Below are positions 4,547 through 6,013 of a stretch of DNA of 6,013 bases, piece by piece (position 1 is the first letter of the stretch; each line of letters starts with the position of its first letter). The stretch spans positions 3,549 to 9,561 of the forward strand of contig PMBV01000136.1 in the NCBI GenBank assembly GCA_003153055.1, written 5' to 3'. Under the pieces are notes generated by a model that was not told the origin of the DNA, did not search any database, and saw only the letters and a list, made by a program, of their open reading frames with translations. A program made the translations under genes and the position numbers. This stretch comes from Myxococcales bacterium. GTDB lineage: Bacteria; Myxococcota; Myxococcia; Myxococcales; Myxococcaceae.

Positions 4547-6013
4547 TCACAGCTCAGCGAGGAGCACGTTGAGCCGCTTCACCATCGCCGAAGCGTCGTC
4601 GAGGAGCCCGGCCGACAACAGCGCGTTGTCGAGGAGCTGCTCGGCGATCAGCTTCGCCTTCTCGGGGGCCTGGCTCCGCGTCGCGTCGAGCTTGCGAATG
4701 ACGGCGTGCCGGGGGTTGATCTCGAGCGTCACCTTGATGGGAGCGTCGGCGCCCTCCTGCTTCATGGCCTGCATCAGCCGGCGCATGTGGGGCGTCATGT
4801 GGCGGTCGGCGTTCAGCGCGACGATGGGAGAGTCGACCAGGCGATGGCTGGTCCTCACCTCGCCGACCTTGTCACCCAGGGTCGACTTGAGCCAGGTGGC
4901 CAGCGCGGCGATGGCCTCGTCTGACAGGCCTTCGCCCTCGGGCTTGGGGCCCTCGTCGAGCGTGGTCTCGGCGTCGTCACCGGCCGACAGCTTCTTGCCC
5001 TCGAACGGCGGAGCGTTGCTCATCACGTAGTCGTCCACCGACTCGAAGCAGTAGAGCACCTCGAGGCCGCGGGCCTTGAAGCCCTCGAGGTACGGGCCCA
5101 CCTCGAGCGCGGCGCGGCTGGGGCCGACGAGGTAGTAGATGTCTTTCTGGCCCTCGCGCATGCGGGAGGCATACTCGGCGAGGCTGGTGAGCTTGCCCGG
5201 CTCGGTGGCCGACGACTCGTAGCGGAGCAGCTTGAACAGGGCCTCTTTGTGCGTGAAGTCGACCGCGGCCCCTTCCTTCAAGAAGACGCTGAACTCGCGG
5301 AAGAAGTCTTCGTAGGCCTCGGGCCGCGCTTTGGCTTCGTCGTCGAGGAACTTGAGGAAGCGCTTGGTGAGGACCTTGTTGAGCTTGTCCACCAGGGCCT
5401 TGTCCTGCATCGTCTCGCGAGAGATGTGCAGGGGGAGGTCTTCGCTGTCGACGACGCCCTTGAGGAACCGGAGCCAGGTGGGGAACAGGTCCTTGGGGTG
5501 CGACTCGATCATCACCTTCTTGCAGTAGAGCGACACGCTCTGCTGGGCGCGCATCAGGCCGAAGCGCTCGGGGCTCTCCTTGGGCACGAAGAGCAGGGCG
5601 TTCATCTGGAGCGGCGCGTCGGCGGTGAAGTGCAGCCGGAACCGGGGCTCTTCTTGGCTGTGCGCCTGGAACTTGTAGAGCTCGGTGTACTCCTCGTCTT
5701 TGATTTCGTTCTTGCTGCGCAGCCACAGGGCCTGCACGGTGTTGAGCCGGGTGCCGTTGACGTGGATGGGGAAGCCGACGAACGAGCTGTAGCGCCCGAG
5801 GATGTCCTTCACCTTCCACTCGTTGGCGTAGTCGGCGCAGTCGTCCTTCAGCTCGATGACGATTTTGCACCCCCGGTGGAGCTCGGGGCTCTCCTCGATG
5901 GCGTAGCGGCCCGCGCCGTCGCTGCTCCACATCTGGCCCACCTCGTCTTTGCGGTACGAGTGGGAAAAGACGCTCACCCGCTTGGCCACCATGAAGGCCG
6001 AGTAGAAGCCCAC
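4547..6013 (-). CDS. htpG: HtpG, Hsp90-family chaperone, TRAP1-like (N-terminus outside window)
   Basis: 488 codons to TGA are visible; the first visible residues VGFYSAFMVA are the end of the GxxGxG ATP-lid motif of Hsp90, so roughly 110-120 N-terminal residues, including the ATP-binding Glu, Asn and Asp, lie beyond the window. Visible order: rest of the GHKL ATPase domain (1-~95), middle domain (~108-330) with GVVDSEDLPLHISRETMQ at 186-203, in which Arg199 is the ATP-contacting arginine, and C-terminal dimerisation domain (~360-488) with EINPRHAVIRKL. There is no long charged linker between the first two domains, as expected for bacterial and mitochondrial forms. Many segments (KLLRYESSA, TSLAEYASRM, TLEINPRHA) resemble mitochondrial TRAP1 more than E. 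coli HtpG. The protein is a cytosolic ATP-driven dimeric chaperone for stress-damaged and client proteins. The codon use is like its neighbours. Regulation cannot be seen because the promoter lies outside. Confidence 0.96.
   Translation of the reverse strand: MGFYSAFMVAKRVSVFSHSYRKDEVGQMWSSDGAGRYAIEESPELHRGCKIVIELKDDCADYANEWKVKDILGRYSSFVGFPIHVNGTRLNTVQALWLRSKNEIKDEEYTELYKFQAHSQEEPRFRLHFTADAPLQMNALLFVPKESPERFGLMRAQQSVSLYCKKVMIESHPKDLFPTWLRFLKGVVDSEDLPLHISRETMQDKALVDKLNKVLTKRFLKFLDDEAKARPEAYEDFFREFSVFLKEGAAVDFTHKEALFKLLRYESSATEPGKLTSLAEYASRMREGQKDIYYLVGPSRAALEVGPYLEGFKARGLEVLYCFESVDDYVMSNAPPFEGKKLSAGDDAETTLDEGPKPEGEGLSDEAIAALATWLKSTLGDKVGEVRTSHRLVDSPIVALNADRHMTPHMRRLMQAMKQEGADAPIKVTLEINPRHAVIRKLDATRSQAPEKAKLIAEQLLDNALLSAGLLDDASAMVKRLNVLLAEL

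Noticed and set aside
4271..5030. Plus-strand frames of about 205-217 codons running from the lipase gene into htpG
   Set aside because: They are antisense to two well-supported genes and show no domain.
4977..5930. A 317-codon minus-strand frame within htpG
   Set aside because: Its translation is almost all Arg, Gln, Pro and Gly, the shadow of the htpG codons in a shifted frame.

Overview
The window is high-GC DNA with strong G/C preference at third codon positions. Protein style points to a myxobacterium or a related delta-group proteobacterium: a TRAP1-like HtpG, a lipoprotein lipase, and a secreted TPR-like protein of no named family. This placement is inference from protein character; there is no rRNA or other marker gene in the window.

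Layout from left to right: (1) the last 26 codons of a plus-strand gene of unknown function (1-81), followed by a hairpin that may end it; (2) a plus-strand gene for a small exported protein with a TPR-like C-terminal part (261-788); (3) convergent to it, a minus-strand two-gene unit, a SAM-dependent O-methyltransferase of the COMT type (1129-2136) overlapping by ATGA an unrecognised 83-residue protein (881-1132); (4) upstream of that unit, a perfect 14-bp inverted repeat (2204-2243) and a minus-strand reading frame (2293-2604) with an excellent ribosome binding site, whose middle third appears to be read out of frame (two compensating frameshifts); (5) divergent from that frame, a plus-strand ferritin-like protein of the Dps-like 'thioferritin' type (2829-3332), with a 7-bp inverted repeat just before its ribosome binding site; (6) convergent to it, a minus-strand exported class-2 lipase, probably a lipoprotein (3409-4401); (7) upstream of the lipase on the same strand, the C-terminal 488 codons of htpG, a TRAP1-like Hsp90, cut by the right edge of the window (4547-6013).

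The genes do not form one pathway. Two have stress roles (the Dps-like ferritin in iron and peroxide detoxification, HtpG in protein folding), one is an extracytoplasmic esterase or lipase, and one is a small-molecule methyltransferase with a coupled unknown partner. I see no CRISPR array, tRNA, rRNA, transposase or phage gene. I did not find a clear new multi-gene system. The points most worth following are the methyltransferase plus 83-residue pair, the frameshifted ORF, and the inverted repeat in front of the Dps-like gene.
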